Position numbers and translations under genes: made by a program. A stretch of 64,000 nt of DNA from NCBI RefSeq assembly GCF_032050975.1, contig NZ_CP116967.1, positions 682,001 through 746,000 of the forward strand. The letters are read 5' to 3'. Of the stretch, positions 1 through 8,710 are shown piece after piece. The stretch is from Candidatus Nitrospira allomarina. Lineage in GTDB: Bacteria; Nitrospirota; Nitrospiria; Nitrospirales; UBA8639. The notes below the pieces were generated by a model. The model made no database searches and was not told where the DNA came from. It saw only the letters and a program-made list of their open reading frames with translations. The stretch's first letter is position 1. Each line of letters opens with the position of its first letter.

Positions 1-2
1 AA

Positions 3-116
3 ATCGATCAACGATCAAAAGCTCAGGAACTGTGGAACTCCATCATCCAAGATTACCCAGATTCACCAGAATCCACCCAAGCGAAGGAACAATTAAAAAA
101 ATCTGGGCTGTCCTGA
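3..116 (+). CDS. C-terminal end of a TPR/BamD-like protein (partial)
   Basis: Open from the window edge in frame 3; only the last 37 residues are present, ending at TGA 114-116. The visible piece includes AQELWNSIIQDYPDSPES, which resembles the last helix of a tetratricopeptide repeat of the kind found in BamD/YbgF outer-membrane assembly lipoproteins, where a 'YPxSP' turn recurs. It is followed by 58 bases and then mutL on the same strand. The family is inferred from this short tail only; the start and any signal peptide lie outside the window. Confidence 0.45.
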   Translation: MDQRSKAQELWNSIIQDYPDSPESTQAKEQLKKSGLS

Positions 117-174
117 TTCTCTGCAAGTCTTCACATTCTATTGTTCACCCTAATCACCCCGTGCTTGGAATCCC

Positions 175-1965
175 ATGCTTTCGACCGTAACTGGAAAAGT
201 TCAAATCCTTCCAGACAGCGTGTCATGTCGTATTGCCGCAGGAGAAGTGGTTGAACGACCAGCCTCCGTGGTAAAGGAACTGGTCGATAACAGCCTGGAT
301 GCTGGCAGCACGTTGATCACCGTGGAGGTCGAAGAGGGTGGCCGCCGGGTCATTCGCGTCATCGATAATGGGACGGGCATGACGCGAATGGATGCCCAAC
401 TGGCCTATCAACGTTTTGCAACCAGCAAACTACGATCCGAAGACGATCTCTTGACACTCATGACGATGGGATTCCGAGGGGAAGCTCTTCCCAGTATTGC
501 TTCCATTTCTCGTTTTTGCTTGAAGACCGTTCCTCGCGAGAGCACGCTTGGCACCCAAACACAGTCCACGGGAGGTGTGACATGGGAGGTTCAAGACTAT
601 ACCGGACCTCAAGGCACTCAAGTGGAGGTGCGTGATCTCTTTTTTAATACTCCAGGACGGCTGAAATTTCTCAAGACCGTTCCCACTGAATTTTCTAAAA
701 TCTGTTATGTCGTCCAACAGGCGGCAGCCGTGCATCCAGAGATCCACTTCCGATTACGCCACCAGAACCATAAGGTGCTGGAGTACCCTGCCGTGTCCTC
801 GCTGCAAGATCGATTATTACAGATCTACGGACCAGACTTCCTTGAGCGCTTTCTTCCCGTCACCTATAACGCCGGTTCATTTCAACTCACGGGGTATACG
901 GTCAGTCCTCACCATGCACGAGGGTCTCGTGCGCCACAGGAAATTTTTGTCAATGGACGCCCTATAAAGAATTCGACCATATCCCATGCGGTGGTTGAAG
1001 CCTACGGATCTTTTTTACCAAAAGGGAAACATCCACAATTTACTATATTTATCCATCTTGACCCCCAGTCCATCGATATCAATGTCCACCCGACGAAACG
1101 GGAGATTCGCTTCTCTCATCCGGAATTCATTCATACGGGCGTTCTTCGTGGCATCAAAGCTCTTTTTTTCACGCAACCCTCATCCGATATCCCATCCGAT
1201 GAACACAAGAAAAAGACTGGCCCAGTTCCTCATTCTGCCAGGCCACCATCTGGGTCACTCACCGTCGCCCCGGCTCCATTCCAGCATGCTTCTGTAATCC
1301 CTGGAGACAGCACCAATCGACATCCCGCTCTTTCTCTATTTGTCCAGGAGCCGCCTGCTATCTATACGGACACGGAGCAGCCCTACGAGGTATATCCTCT
1401 TGGGCAGATTCATCACACGTATCTTCTCGGACAAATCGATCAAAACCTATTCATTGTCGATCAACACACGGCCCATGAACGGGTTCGTTTTGAGAGACTG
1501 CTTCGGTCATGGAAGAAAAAAGAAGTTCTTCAACAACCCTTACTCATTCCTGAGCCGGTTGAACTCCTTCCACACCAGGGAGAATTATTGGAAGAATGGC
1601 TGCCCCTCCTGGCTCAAGCGGGATTGGAGGTGGAACGATTTGGTACCACATCGTATGTTGTGCGAGCCATTCCAGCCATATTAGGAAATATATCCGTTGG
1701 TCCCTTGGTCCTGGAATTATTGGATGAACTCTCTGAATGGCAATCAACAGATTCGCTGGACAACACGATTAAACCCATTCTGGCTACCATGGCCTGTCAA
1801 AGTGCCGTTCAAGCCGGACGACCCATGACGCAACCTGAAATCACCATCCTTTTACAGGACTGGGCACAGGAAAATTTTCCCATGACTTGTCCTCACGGAA
1901 GGAGAGTGGCTGTTCGACATTCCTTGGAAGAATTGCACACCCTATTTGCCCGTCCATTAAAATAA
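175..1965 (+). CDS. mutL: DNA mismatch repair protein MutL (endonuclease type)
   Basis: Couples mismatch recognition by MutS to strand incision or removal. The 596-residue protein has the N-terminal GHKL ATPase: IAAGEVVERPASVVKELVDN (Mg/ATP Asn-Glu box), DNGTGM and TMGFRGEAL in the first ~105 residues. A proline-rich linker (about 345-410) leads to the C-terminal dimerisation domain. That domain carries DQHTAHERVRFE, matching the metal-binding motif DQHA(x2)E(x4)E except Thr for Ala, plus CPHGR and FAR near the end, so it should be a nicking MutL like those of bacteria lacking MutH. ACQ replaces the usual ACR. miaA follows after 20 bases, a linkage also common elsewhere (mutL-miaA). The start ATG at 175 puts the conserved ATPase box at a normal distance from the N terminus. 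Confidence 0.96.
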   Translation: MLSTVTGKVQILPDSVSCRIAAGEVVERPASVVKELVDNSLDAGSTLITVEVEEGGRRVIRVIDNGTGMTRMDAQLAYQRFATSKLRSEDDLLTLMTMGFRGEALPSIASISRFCLKTVPRESTLGTQTQSTGGVTWEVQDYTGPQGTQVEVRDLFFNTPGRLKFLKTVPTEFSKICYVVQQAAAVHPEIHFRLRHQNHKVLEYPAVSSLQDRLLQIYGPDFLERFLPVTYNAGSFQLTGYTVSPHHARGSRAPQEIFVNGRPIKNSTISHAVVEAYGSFLPKGKHPQFTIFIHLDPQSIDINVHPTKREIRFSHPEFIHTGVLRGIKALFFTQPSSDIPSDEHKKKTGPVPHSARPPSGSLTVAPAPFQHASVIPGDSTNRHPALSLFVQEPPAIYTDTEQPYEVYPLGQIHHTYLLGQIDQNLFIVDQHTAHERVRFERLLRSWKKKEVLQQPLLIPEPVELLPHQGELLEEWLPLLAQAGLEVERFGTTSYVVRAIPAILGNISVGPLVLELLDELSEWQSTDSLDNTIKPILATMACQSAVQAGRPMTQPEITILLQDWAQENFPMTCPHGRRVAVRHSLEELHTLFARPLK

Positions 1966-1985
1966 TTTTTATTCGTTGATGGTTC

Positions 1986-3011
1986 ATGAAACAAGCCGAC
2001 ATCATCTCAGCATGGAAACCCGTCGTCGCCATTGCGGGACCCACCGCAATCGGAAAAAGCCGTATCGGGATTGAAGTCGCTAAAATGCTCAACACGGAAA
2101 TTTTAACCGCAGACTCCCGACAGGTTTATCGTGGGATGGACATCGGCACCGACAAACCCTCAATAGCCGAGCAACGGAATATCCCGCATCGCTTAATCGA
2201 TCTCGTCGATCCAGACCAATCCTTTAACGCCGGTGACTTCAGGCGTCACGCCATCCAAGACATTGCCCGCCTGCATCGCCTGGGTCTCCTGCCTCTTGTC
2301 ATCGGAGGTACGGGGTTCTATATCCGAGCCCTTTTACGAGGTCTTTGCCCTGGCCCACCGGCTAATTGGCTGATTCGGAGTGAATTAGCCCAAGAAGCCA
2401 AAATGCAAGGACCCGCTTTTCTTTATGAAAAGCTTCAACAAGTGGATCCCGAACTCGCACAACGGCTACATCCCAATGACCAGCCCAAGGTCCAGCGCGC
2501 ACTTGAAGTGTATCGCATTCTTGGCACGCCCCTATCAGTCATCCAGCAACAACACCGATTTGACGAAGCGCCATATCCCTTTTTATTGATTGGGCTCACC
2601 ATGAAACGCCAGACCCTCTATCAACGAATAGAAACCCGCGTCGATTGGGAAATTCAAAAAGGGCTTGTGGAAGAAACGCAATCCCTCATGAGTCAAGGAT
2701 TTACTCGAGAACTCGGTTCCATGAAAGGGCTGGGCTATCGACAATTTTCAGGATTTTTAGCGGGGGATTATTCTTATGAAGAGGCTGTGCGATTATTAAA
2801 ACGCGATACCCGTCACTTCGCCAAACGACAAATGACCTGGTTCCAGAAGGAATCCGAGATCCAGTGGATGACAGTGGAAGAGTCAGACATCCCTGATCGA
2901 GCGGCCGCCAAAATCGTGGACCATATCAATCAGTTTCTCTCAACCTTCGTAAATTTACCATTTCCTGCAAAAGAAAGGTCCCATTTCAATTCCACTCAAT
3001 CGTCGGGTTAA
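1986..3011 (+). CDS. miaA: tRNA dimethylallyltransferase MiaA
   Basis: Transfers the dimethylallyl group from DMAPP to N6 of A37 in tRNAs reading UNN codons. The P-loop is AGPTAIGKS (residues ~17-25), followed by ILTADSRQVYRGMDIGTDKP, the family signature holding the catalytic Asp and the tRNA-contacting segment. VIGGTGFYIRALLRG and the C-terminal QMTWFQKE (family RQxTWFR) are also visible. At 341 residues it is slightly longer than the usual ~310, because of a Ser/Phe-rich tail. It lies 20 bases after mutL and is probably co-transcribed. Confidence 0.96.
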   Translation: MKQADIISAWKPVVAIAGPTAIGKSRIGIEVAKMLNTEILTADSRQVYRGMDIGTDKPSIAEQRNIPHRLIDLVDPDQSFNAGDFRRHAIQDIARLHRLGLLPLVIGGTGFYIRALLRGLCPGPPANWLIRSELAQEAKMQGPAFLYEKLQQVDPELAQRLHPNDQPKVQRALEVYRILGTPLSVIQQQHRFDEAPYPFLLIGLTMKRQTLYQRIETRVDWEIQKGLVEETQSLMSQGFTRELGSMKGLGYRQFSGFLAGDYSYEEAVRLLKRDTRHFAKRQMTWFQKESEIQWMTVEESDIPDRAAAKIVDHINQFLSTFVNLPFPAKERSHFNSTQSSG

Positions 3012-3148
3012 CCATACAGGACCGTTCATGGTACAATGCGGGAAATTTTGGTCCGATGAGACATGAGAGACTCCCCGATAGTTCGGGCTGAATCAGCATG
3101 CCACCAAAACTACATGCCTTTCCCCTTTAATCAGAGAGACCTTTTCAC

Positions 3149-4087
3149 ATGACGGAGAATGAGGAAGCGAAGACTAAACGGCCCTCTTTACGCACCCAAA
3201 AGGCCCAAATCGGGATTATCGGAGGCAGTGGACTCTATGAAATGGAGGGGTTTACCAACCTCAAAGAGGTCAGGATGGCCACCCCGTTTGGAAAGCCCTC
3301 GGACGCCATTATTGTGGGAACCTTGCATGGCATGCGAGTCGCCTTTTTGGCTCGTCACGGACGAGGACACCGCACGCTACCTTCCGCCATAAATTATCGC
3401 GCAAATATTCATGCCCTCAAAGCCCTGGGTGTGACGCGGATATTTTCCATCAGTGCGGTGGGAAGCATGAAGGAATCCATTCGACCGGGGGATTTTGTCC
3501 TGCCTGATCAATTCATTGACCGAACCACTCAACGTGCCAATACGTTTTTCGACCAGGGGATTGTCGCGCATGTGGCTTTTGCAGATCCCCTGTGTGGGAC
3601 CTTATCGAGTGTGTTAGAAAAAGCTAGTCTGGGAGCCCCCGTCAGGGTGCACCGTCCGGGAACATACCTCTGCATAGAAGGCCCACAATTCTCCAGTCGA
3701 GCAGAATCGTTTCTCTACCGACAATGGGGCGTTGATGTCATCGGGATGACAAATATTCCTGAAGCCAAATTGGCTCGTGAAGCCGAAATTTGCTATGCCA
3801 CACTTGCGCTGGTCACGGATTATGATTGCTGGCACGAGACGGAAGATGCGGTTTCCGTTGGGGCCATCCTATCTATCATGCATCAAAATGTCGAAACCGC
3901 TAAAATCGTTCTGCGGCACGCGCTAGAACTTGCAAAAGACCTCGGGCCTTGCTCCTGTCAGACCGCATTGGAACACGCCGTCATCACCCCGCTCAATCGC
4001 ATCAGTCCGGCCTTGCGAAAGCGGTATCAGCTTCTGTTACGGCGTCATTTATTATCGACCACCCTACACTCCAAAAAAAGGGCCTAA
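3149..4087 (+). CDS. mtnP: S-methyl-5'-thioadenosine phosphorylase
   Basis: Phosphorolysis of methylthioadenosine to adenine and methylthioribose-1-phosphate in methionine salvage. Visible signatures: IGIIGGSGLYEMEGF (phosphate site), RHGRGH, ISAVGSM, EGPQFSSRAE, and GMTNIPEAKLAREAEICYA followed by VTDYDCWH, which is the MTAP version (Asn-Ile-Pro-Glu, Asp in the base pocket) rather than the purine nucleoside phosphorylase version. 312 residues, with a ~25-residue variable N-terminal extension and a Cys-containing C-terminal tail. A gap of 137 bases separates it from miaA and only 5 bases separate it from the PfkB kinase gene. The adenine released could feed the adenine deaminase and Hpt genes encoded at 30-32 kb. 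Confidence 0.93.
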   Translation: MTENEEAKTKRPSLRTQKAQIGIIGGSGLYEMEGFTNLKEVRMATPFGKPSDAIIVGTLHGMRVAFLARHGRGHRTLPSAINYRANIHALKALGVTRIFSISAVGSMKESIRPGDFVLPDQFIDRTTQRANTFFDQGIVAHVAFADPLCGTLSSVLEKASLGAPVRVHRPGTYLCIEGPQFSSRAESFLYRQWGVDVIGMTNIPEAKLAREAEICYATLALVTDYDCWHETEDAVSVGAILSIMHQNVETAKIVLRHALELAKDLGPCSCQTALEHAVITPLNRISPALRKRYQLLLRRHLLSTTLHSKKRA

Positions 4088-4092
4088 TCATT

Positions 4093-5007
4093 ATGGGTAA
4101 TTTATTAGTCGTTGGATCCGTTGCCTTTGATTCTGTACGAACGCCGTTTGGGGAAGCCTCGAATGTGCTGGGAGGATCCGCCACGTATTTTTCAACCTCA
4201 GCCAGTTTTTTTACAGATGTGAATCTCATTGCGGTCGTTGGTGAAGACTTTCCAAAAGAACATCTCGATTTCCTGCACAGTCGCGGCATCAATCTGGACG
4301 GATTAGAGCACCGACCTGGAAAAACTTTTCGCTGGCGAGGAGAATATTCCTATCAACTCAACGAAGCTCAAACCCTGGAAACCCATCTCAATGTTCTCGA
4401 AACGTTTCGACCGAAAATTCCCGACAGCTACACCACGCCATCCGCCCTGTTTCTGGGCAACATCGATCCGGAATTACAACTGGATGTCCTGAATCAAGTG
4501 AAGCGGCCCTCTATCGTGGCCTGCGATACCATGAATTTTTGGATTGAGGGGAAAAGGGAAGCATTATGGAAAGTCCTTGAACATATCGATATCCTCGTCA
4601 TTAATGACGGAGAGGCCCGTGCATTGGGCAGTGATGCAAATCTCGTACAAGTGGCGAAACGGATCTTATCGCGCGGCCCCAAAACCCTGATTATTAAACG
4701 GGGAGAATATGGGGTCTTGATGTTTCATCAGCAGGAAATTTTCGGGGCTCCAGCCTATCCGCTGGAAGCGGTAAAAGATCCAACCGGCGCAGGCGACACT
4801 TTTGCCGGCGGCTTTATGGGGTACCTTTCTGCTACGGAAAATTACTCCCAAGCTGGGCTTCGACAGGCCATCATTTTTGGAAGTGTCATGGCGTCCTTCA
4901 ATGTGGAGGAATTCAGCCTGGACCGACTCAGGCATTTAACCCGCGAAGAAATTGACCAACGATTTACATCGTTCAAACATCTGACTCATTTTGAGGATTT
5001 GTCATAG
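4093..5007 (+). CDS. PfkB-family carbohydrate/nucleoside kinase
   Basis: ATP-dependent sugar or nucleoside kinase of the ribokinase (PfkB) fold, 304 residues. The N-terminal strand MGNLLVVGSVAFD and GGSATYFSTSAS (sugar-binding di-Gly region) are present, as is the C-terminal signature DPTGAGDTFAGGF with the catalytic Asp and the anion hole. I start it at ATG 4093: an in-frame ATG exists at 3949 but lies deep inside mtnP, and homologous kinases begin with this strand. The 5-base gap to mtnP implies one transcript. Substrate is not evident; the pairing with mtnP makes an adenosine- or ribose-type substrate plausible but unproven. Confidence 0.88.
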   Translation: MGNLLVVGSVAFDSVRTPFGEASNVLGGSATYFSTSASFFTDVNLIAVVGEDFPKEHLDFLHSRGINLDGLEHRPGKTFRWRGEYSYQLNEAQTLETHLNVLETFRPKIPDSYTTPSALFLGNIDPELQLDVLNQVKRPSIVACDTMNFWIEGKREALWKVLEHIDILVINDGEARALGSDANLVQVAKRILSRGPKTLIIKRGEYGVLMFHQQEIFGAPAYPLEAVKDPTGAGDTFAGGFMGYLSATENYSQAGLRQAIIFGSVMASFNVEEFSLDRLRHLTREEIDQRFTSFKHLTHFEDLS

Positions 5008-5021
5008 GACTCAGGATTTCG

Positions 5022-5053
5022 GAAGGCACACCTATTACATGACGTGTGCCTTC
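5022..5053 (+). other. Hairpin between PfkB kinase and RodZ-like genes
   Basis: A perfect 10-bp stem, GAAGGCACAC and GTGTGCCTTC, with a 12-base loop. No T-run follows, so it is not a standard intrinsic terminator; it could stabilise the upstream mRNA end or act as a weak terminator. Confidence 0.35.
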
Positions 5054-5071
5054 TCATGACAAGTCAATTAC

Positions 5072-5986
5072 ATGAATACCGGAAAGGCCTTTCCCATTCA
5101 GGATAACGCCATGGAAACTCTTGGGGGATTATTCCGACAGACCCGGGAACGACAACGTTTATCGTTGGAGCAGATCGCTTCCAGAACTCGCATTCAACAG
5201 CACCACCTTCAAGCACTTGAAGAAGAGAATTTTGCAAGCCTGCCGGCTAAAGTGTTCGTCAAAGGATTCGTTCGGTCATATGCACGTGCGTTGGGACTGG
5301 ATGAAGAAAATGCTATTCAGCTTTTCCTAACCTCCTCTAGCAATTTCTATGACCGCACCCAAGAAGAGGAACAACACGTTCAAGTCACTTTACAAGCAGC
5401 TCATCGAAAACGTTTCAATTGGAATTTTGTTGTCATACTTTTTCTCGCCCTCGGTGGAATCCTCTTTTATCTGCTACCCGAACAGCAGGAACCCCTTCCA
5501 CCCGCCTCTGAATCCGTAACCCCTTTACCTATCAATGAGATCCAGAAGGAAGTCGTAGATGAGCCCGCACCCCCCATTGAAGAATTTCCCGCCAGTGTTA
5601 CATCAGAAATCCCTGTCGATACCGAGTTGCCGCTCACTTCTCCTCCCCCATCCGGCATCACACCTTCACCACTACCCCCTGAGCCTCGACCGATATCCCC
5701 GCCCGTGCCTGTTTCCCCCGTTCCTGAGAAAACCACAGGGACAGATGGAACGCTGGTCCTGGAAATTGAAGCCACCCAGCTGACCTGGGTGGTGGTGCAG
5801 TCCGACGATCAGGCTCCGCATGAGGCCCTGCTACAACCTGGACAAAAAAGCACCTGGAAGGCAAACACACAATATATGCTCACGTTAGGGAACGCTGCCG
5901 GTGTGGTCATCCGTCTTAATGGAGAACCACAAGGTCCATTTGGAAAACCGGGTCAGGTGGTCAGAGACATTCGCTTGAAGCCCTGA
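5072..5986 (+). CDS. RodZ-like HTH membrane protein
   Basis: Cytoskeletal/cell-shape type protein. A Cro/C1-like helix-turn-helix occupies residues ~17-85 (LGGLFRQTRERQRLSLEQIA; LPAKVFVKGFVRSYARALGL is the typical RodZ end of this domain). A single transmembrane segment at ~115-134 (FNWNFVVILFLALGGILFY) is followed by a long Pro/Glu-rich periplasmic linker (140-225). A C-terminal beta domain of the DUF4115 type ends in GPFGKPGQVVRDIRLKP. In RodZ the HTH contacts MreB. Two starts are possible, ATG 5072 and ATG 5111; the second begins directly before the HTH. Confidence 0.82.
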   Translation: MNTGKAFPIQDNAMETLGGLFRQTRERQRLSLEQIASRTRIQQHHLQALEEENFASLPAKVFVKGFVRSYARALGLDEENAIQLFLTSSSNFYDRTQEEEQHVQVTLQAAHRKRFNWNFVVILFLALGGILFYLLPEQQEPLPPASESVTPLPINEIQKEVVDEPAPPIEEFPASVTSEIPVDTELPLTSPPPSGITPSPLPPEPRPISPPVPVSPVPEKTTGTDGTLVLEIEATQLTWVVVQSDDQAPHEALLQPGQKSTWKANTQYMLTLGNAAGVVIRLNGEPQGPFGKPGQVVRDIRLKP

Positions 5987-6150
5987 AATCACAAAACGAA
6001 TGCCAAGGGCTCCACTTCTTCCTCCCTCTTGCCTTCCAAAATTTACTTGATAAAGGTTAAAAAACCTTAATCCTGGCAATTGCACCCATCTCAAAAGTTC
6101 AAATGAAGTGACTCGTCAATCTATGTCCACAACACCTCATATTCACCTTC

Positions 6151-6180
6151 TTGACAGTCTAAAAAAGTGATTGATATGAT
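6151..6180 (+). promoter_or_regulatory. Candidate sigma70-type promoter for the cytochrome c gene
   Basis: TTGACA at 6151-6156 and TATGAT at 6175-6180, spaced 18 bases, in the 360-base gap before the cytochrome gene. Together with the terminator after that gene this suggests a monocistronic unit with a ~160-base leader. Motif match only. Confidence 0.45.
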
Positions 6181-6346
6181 GACGGAGTTTGGGTGGCTTA
6201 AGGTCAACCTATCTTATAAATATGGTATGATTATGAATAAGTTAGGTGCACTCAAACGACACCATCCAAAGAGGAAAAAAGGGGAAGCGATAATGCACCC
6301 GTGCTTTTTACGGTCTCATCAACTCTGTTTAACCTAGGAGGCTTAC

Positions 6347-6808
6347 ATGACGTTTTCGATGAAAGTGCTTGGAACCTTAACCGCTGCCATGTTTTTGACC
6401 ACGGGCTTGGCCATTGCCGGACCCGAAAAAGATCCCTTACCCTCCCGTGTTCCAGCTGATAAACGTAGTGAAGCCAAAAAAGACAAATCCCCTCTATACG
6501 ACAAAGCCGAAGATGCTTCGCCTGAGATCGTAGCGGAAGGAAAAGCTTTGTATGAGGGAAAAGGGACTTGCATTAACTGCCACGGCAAAGAAGGCAATGG
6601 CCAAGGTCCGGCAGGAGCCGTCTTAAATCCGGGTCCCCGCGATTTCACCAATTGCAAATTTCACAAGAAACGGAAAGATGGCGAACTCATGTGGGTCATC
6701 AAGAACGGTAGCCCGGGCACAGGCATGGTTCCCTTAGTCCCAGCCACTATCAATGAAGAAGAAGCCTGGAAGATCATTGCGTACGAAAGAAGTTTCTGCA
6801 AGGGTTAA
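6347..6808 (+). CDS. Secreted monohaem c-type cytochrome
   Basis: Periplasmic electron carrier, 153 residues. A Sec signal peptide (MKVLGTLTAAMFLTTGLAIA, cleavage near residue 24) is followed by a charged linker and a class I cytochrome c fold with one haem-binding CINCH (Cys75, Cys78, His79). GTGMVPL holds the likely axial Met127. The protein also contains Cys103 and a Cys three residues from the end, which could form a disulfide. A strong Shine-Dalgarno (AGGAGG) lies 6 bases before ATG 6347. A terminator follows at 6828, so the gene stands alone. It could serve a respiratory or nitrite-oxidising chain, but nothing in the neighbourhood fixes its partner. Confidence 0.9.
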   Translation: MTFSMKVLGTLTAAMFLTTGLAIAGPEKDPLPSRVPADKRSEAKKDKSPLYDKAEDASPEIVAEGKALYEGKGTCINCHGKEGNGQGPAGAVLNPGPRDFTNCKFHKKRKDGELMWVIKNGSPGTGMVPLVPATINEEEAWKIIAYERSFCKG

Positions 6809-6827
6809 TAGTAGGTATTTTCACGAT

Positions 6828-6865
6828 AACCCCCGCTGGGCTTGTCCCGGCGGGGGTTTTTTTTT
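6828..6865 (+). terminator. Intrinsic terminator after cytochrome c gene
   Basis: GC-rich stem (CCCCCGCTGGG with CCCGGCGGGGG), short loop, then nine T residues; 20 bases after the cytochrome stop. Confidence 0.9.
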
Positions 6866-7004
6866 GAGAAGAACCTAACCCCTGCCAATAATGACGGTTC
6901 CCCGTTGACACCATTCAAATCCCTTGACTAGACTCAACGTGGGAGAAGGCAACCCATACCACTATTCGTCAATCAAATTTTTAGTGTAAGGAGATCAAAA
7001 TCAT

Positions 7005-7208
7005 ATGGCCAAACGACGATCACTTCAGGAGGACGCATCCTCTCTAAAAGCCAAGGTCACGAAATCTCTAGCCAGTAGCGACAATCCTGAGGGAGATTCA
7101 GCCATTCGGTCATTACGAAAACGATTACGACGGGTGCAACGGAAGGTCCGAACCGCCAAGCGGCGCGAGGAACACCGAAAATCAAAGAAAGTCGTGGCAG
7201 AGGCCTAA
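7005..7208 (+). CDS. Small basic protein, unknown
   Basis: 67 residues, about one third Lys/Arg, with a helical Arg/Lys-rich C-terminal half (SLRKRLRRVQRKVRTAKRRE). No Cys and no membrane segment. A good Shine-Dalgarno (AAGGAGATC) precedes ATG 7005. It is followed after 42 bases by the HEAT-repeat gene. The charge suggests nucleic-acid or ribosome contact, but no family was recognised. The strongly acidic N terminus of the neighbouring HEAT protein makes physical pairing of the two products a reasonable guess. Confidence 0.7.
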   Translation: MAKRRSLQEDASSLKAKVTKSLASSDNPEGDSAIRSLRKRLRRVQRKVRTAKRREEHRKSKKVVAEA

Positions 7209-7253
7209 AATTCTGCAGATCGACCCTGAAGAGTAATGTGGAGGAATTAAGTG

Positions 7254-8123
7254 ATGCGAGACGACCAAAACAATATCGATGATGCATTTTCAGATCAAAC
7301 GGAGGAGTTTGTATCGCTGGAAGGCAAGACAACCCTGCCTCAAGACGAACTAGTGGATGAAGTCTCAGAAGCCATCACGGCAGAAGCAGATGAAGAAACA
7401 ACCGACACCGTCGCCTCTGCTGAATCCGAAGAAGGCGTAGAACCGGAAGAAGAGTTGGTCGAAGAGCAGGTTAAAGATGAAATCGATATTCAGATCGATC
7501 TCTTGAATGACTCCGAATGGGTCGTCCGACGTGAAGCAGTCATTACCCTTGGCGAAATGGGCGATGAACGCTGTGTCGAGCCTCTCGTTCGGTGCCTTCG
7601 AGACGGGGATTGGCAGGTTCGGGATGCCGCCGTTGAGGCCATTGCCATGATTGGGTCACCGGCCGTGGACCTGCTCCTCCGCTATATACGAGACTACGAT
7701 GCTCGGAAATCAGTGATCAAAGCGTTGGGGAAGATCAACGATGAACGAGTCCTTGATCCGTTAATTTCGATGCTTCACAATGATGAATTTAAGGACGATG
7801 CGACCTGGGCGCTTGCAGAACTTGGACAACCCGCTGTTGGACGGTTACTCGAATGTCTAAAGAATCAAGATGAAGTGATTAGAAAACAGGCCATCCTGGC
7901 TCTCGGAGAGATTAAGGATGCCAGTTGCGTGGATTTATTGATCGAACGCTTGCAAGACCCTGACTGGTTCATCCGACTCTCGTCAGCTGCCGCGTTAGAA
8001 AAAATCGGAGATCCTCGTGGCCGTGAGGCGATCAAGCCTTTGGCAAAAGATCCTGATCTGGTTGTGCGCTTACGGATCGAACGCATGTTGGCAGCATGGA
8101 AAAAGCAGGCTGTCACGGCTTAA
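7254..8123 (+). CDS. HEAT-repeat (PBS lyase-like) protein with acidic N terminus
   Basis: About 289 residues. The first ~75 are Glu/Asp-rich and probably disordered. The rest is a run of ~6 short HEAT/EZ repeats of ~31 residues: EWVVRREAVITLGEMGDERC, then similar WQVRDAAVEAIAMIG, DYDARKSVIKALGKI, FKDDATWALAELG, EVIRKQAILALGEI and WFIRLSSAAALEKIGDPRG. Such solenoids act as protein-binding scaffolds; in phycobilin lyases they assist chromophore attachment, but nothing here indicates that role. GTG 7251 and ATG 7254 are both possible starts after GGAGG at 7240-7244. A strong terminator follows. Confidence 0.85.
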   Translation: MRDDQNNIDDAFSDQTEEFVSLEGKTTLPQDELVDEVSEAITAEADEETTDTVASAESEEGVEPEEELVEEQVKDEIDIQIDLLNDSEWVVRREAVITLGEMGDERCVEPLVRCLRDGDWQVRDAAVEAIAMIGSPAVDLLLRYIRDYDARKSVIKALGKINDERVLDPLISMLHNDEFKDDATWALAELGQPAVGRLLECLKNQDEVIRKQAILALGEIKDASCVDLLIERLQDPDWFIRLSSAAALEKIGDPRGREAIKPLAKDPDLVVRLRIERMLAAWKKQAVTA

Positions 8124-8157
8124 TCCTATTCAAACCCTCAGGGTTGCGAACAAACCT

Positions 8158-8195
8158 GAGCCCTCAATTGTCCGGACAATTGAGGGCTCTTTTTT
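8158..8195 (+). terminator. Strong intrinsic terminator after HEAT-repeat gene
   Basis: Perfect 16-bp inverted repeat, GAGCCCTCAATTGTCC and its complement, directly followed by a T-run (8190-8195). The facing minus-strand gene ends at 8285. Confidence 0.9.
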
Positions 8196-8284
8196 ATGGG
8201 CAAAAATGGACGAATCCGGAATACTACGATGCGACTGACAACAACAAAAAACGCGTGCAGCGGCGGGCTATTTGAACAACTTAA

Positions 8285-8710
8285 TCAAGGCATAACGGAT
8301 TGCAATTCTTGACGAAGATCGTCCAGCATGTGAGGAGGAAGGCTATGCCCTTGAGCCAGACTTAGCTGAGCCTCTCGAATTTTCTGTTTAACGTTTTTGA
8401 TTTTTTGAGCCATGGGTCCTTGAGGGTCCAACTCAACCGCCTGATCTAAATGGTGAAGTGCACGCTCAAACTCCTCTGACGCTTCCTTGAAATGATGATC
8501 TAACAGATACGCTCGCCCTTCCAAAAAGCCATCTTTTGCTGCCAGCATTTGTCTCTGCAAATTAATCTTCTGATCATATCCAATCGTGTTCTCCAGGACT
8601 TGTCCCGACAAGTCTCGCAATCGTTGCTTCACCTCGTCCGGTTTTTGCCCCGTGTAATAACCCAATCCAAATACAATACCCAGCAGGATCAATATTCGTA
8701 ACACCTTCAT
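8285..8710 (-). CDS. Membrane-anchored helical (TPR-like) protein
   Basis: 141 residues. An N-terminal membrane anchor or uncleaved signal (VLRILILLGIVFGLGYYTG, residues ~3-21) is followed by an all-helical domain with TPR-like spacing (EGRAYLLDHHFKEASEEFER, then ALHHLDQAVELDPQGP). The protein would face the periplasm. The start ATG at 8710 overlaps the stop of the small upstream ORF in an ATGA, suggesting translational coupling. No specific family recognised. Confidence 0.75.
   Translation of the reverse strand: MKVLRILILLGIVFGLGYYTGQKPDEVKQRLRDLSGQVLENTIGYDQKINLQRQMLAAKDGFLEGRAYLLDHHFKEASEEFERALHHLDQAVELDPQGPMAQKIKNVKQKIREAQLSLAQGHSLPPHMLDDLRQELQSVMP

Noticed and set aside
3949-4092. Upstream extension of the PfkB kinase frame
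   Set aside because: Entirely inside mtnP; the kinase fold begins at ATG 4093.
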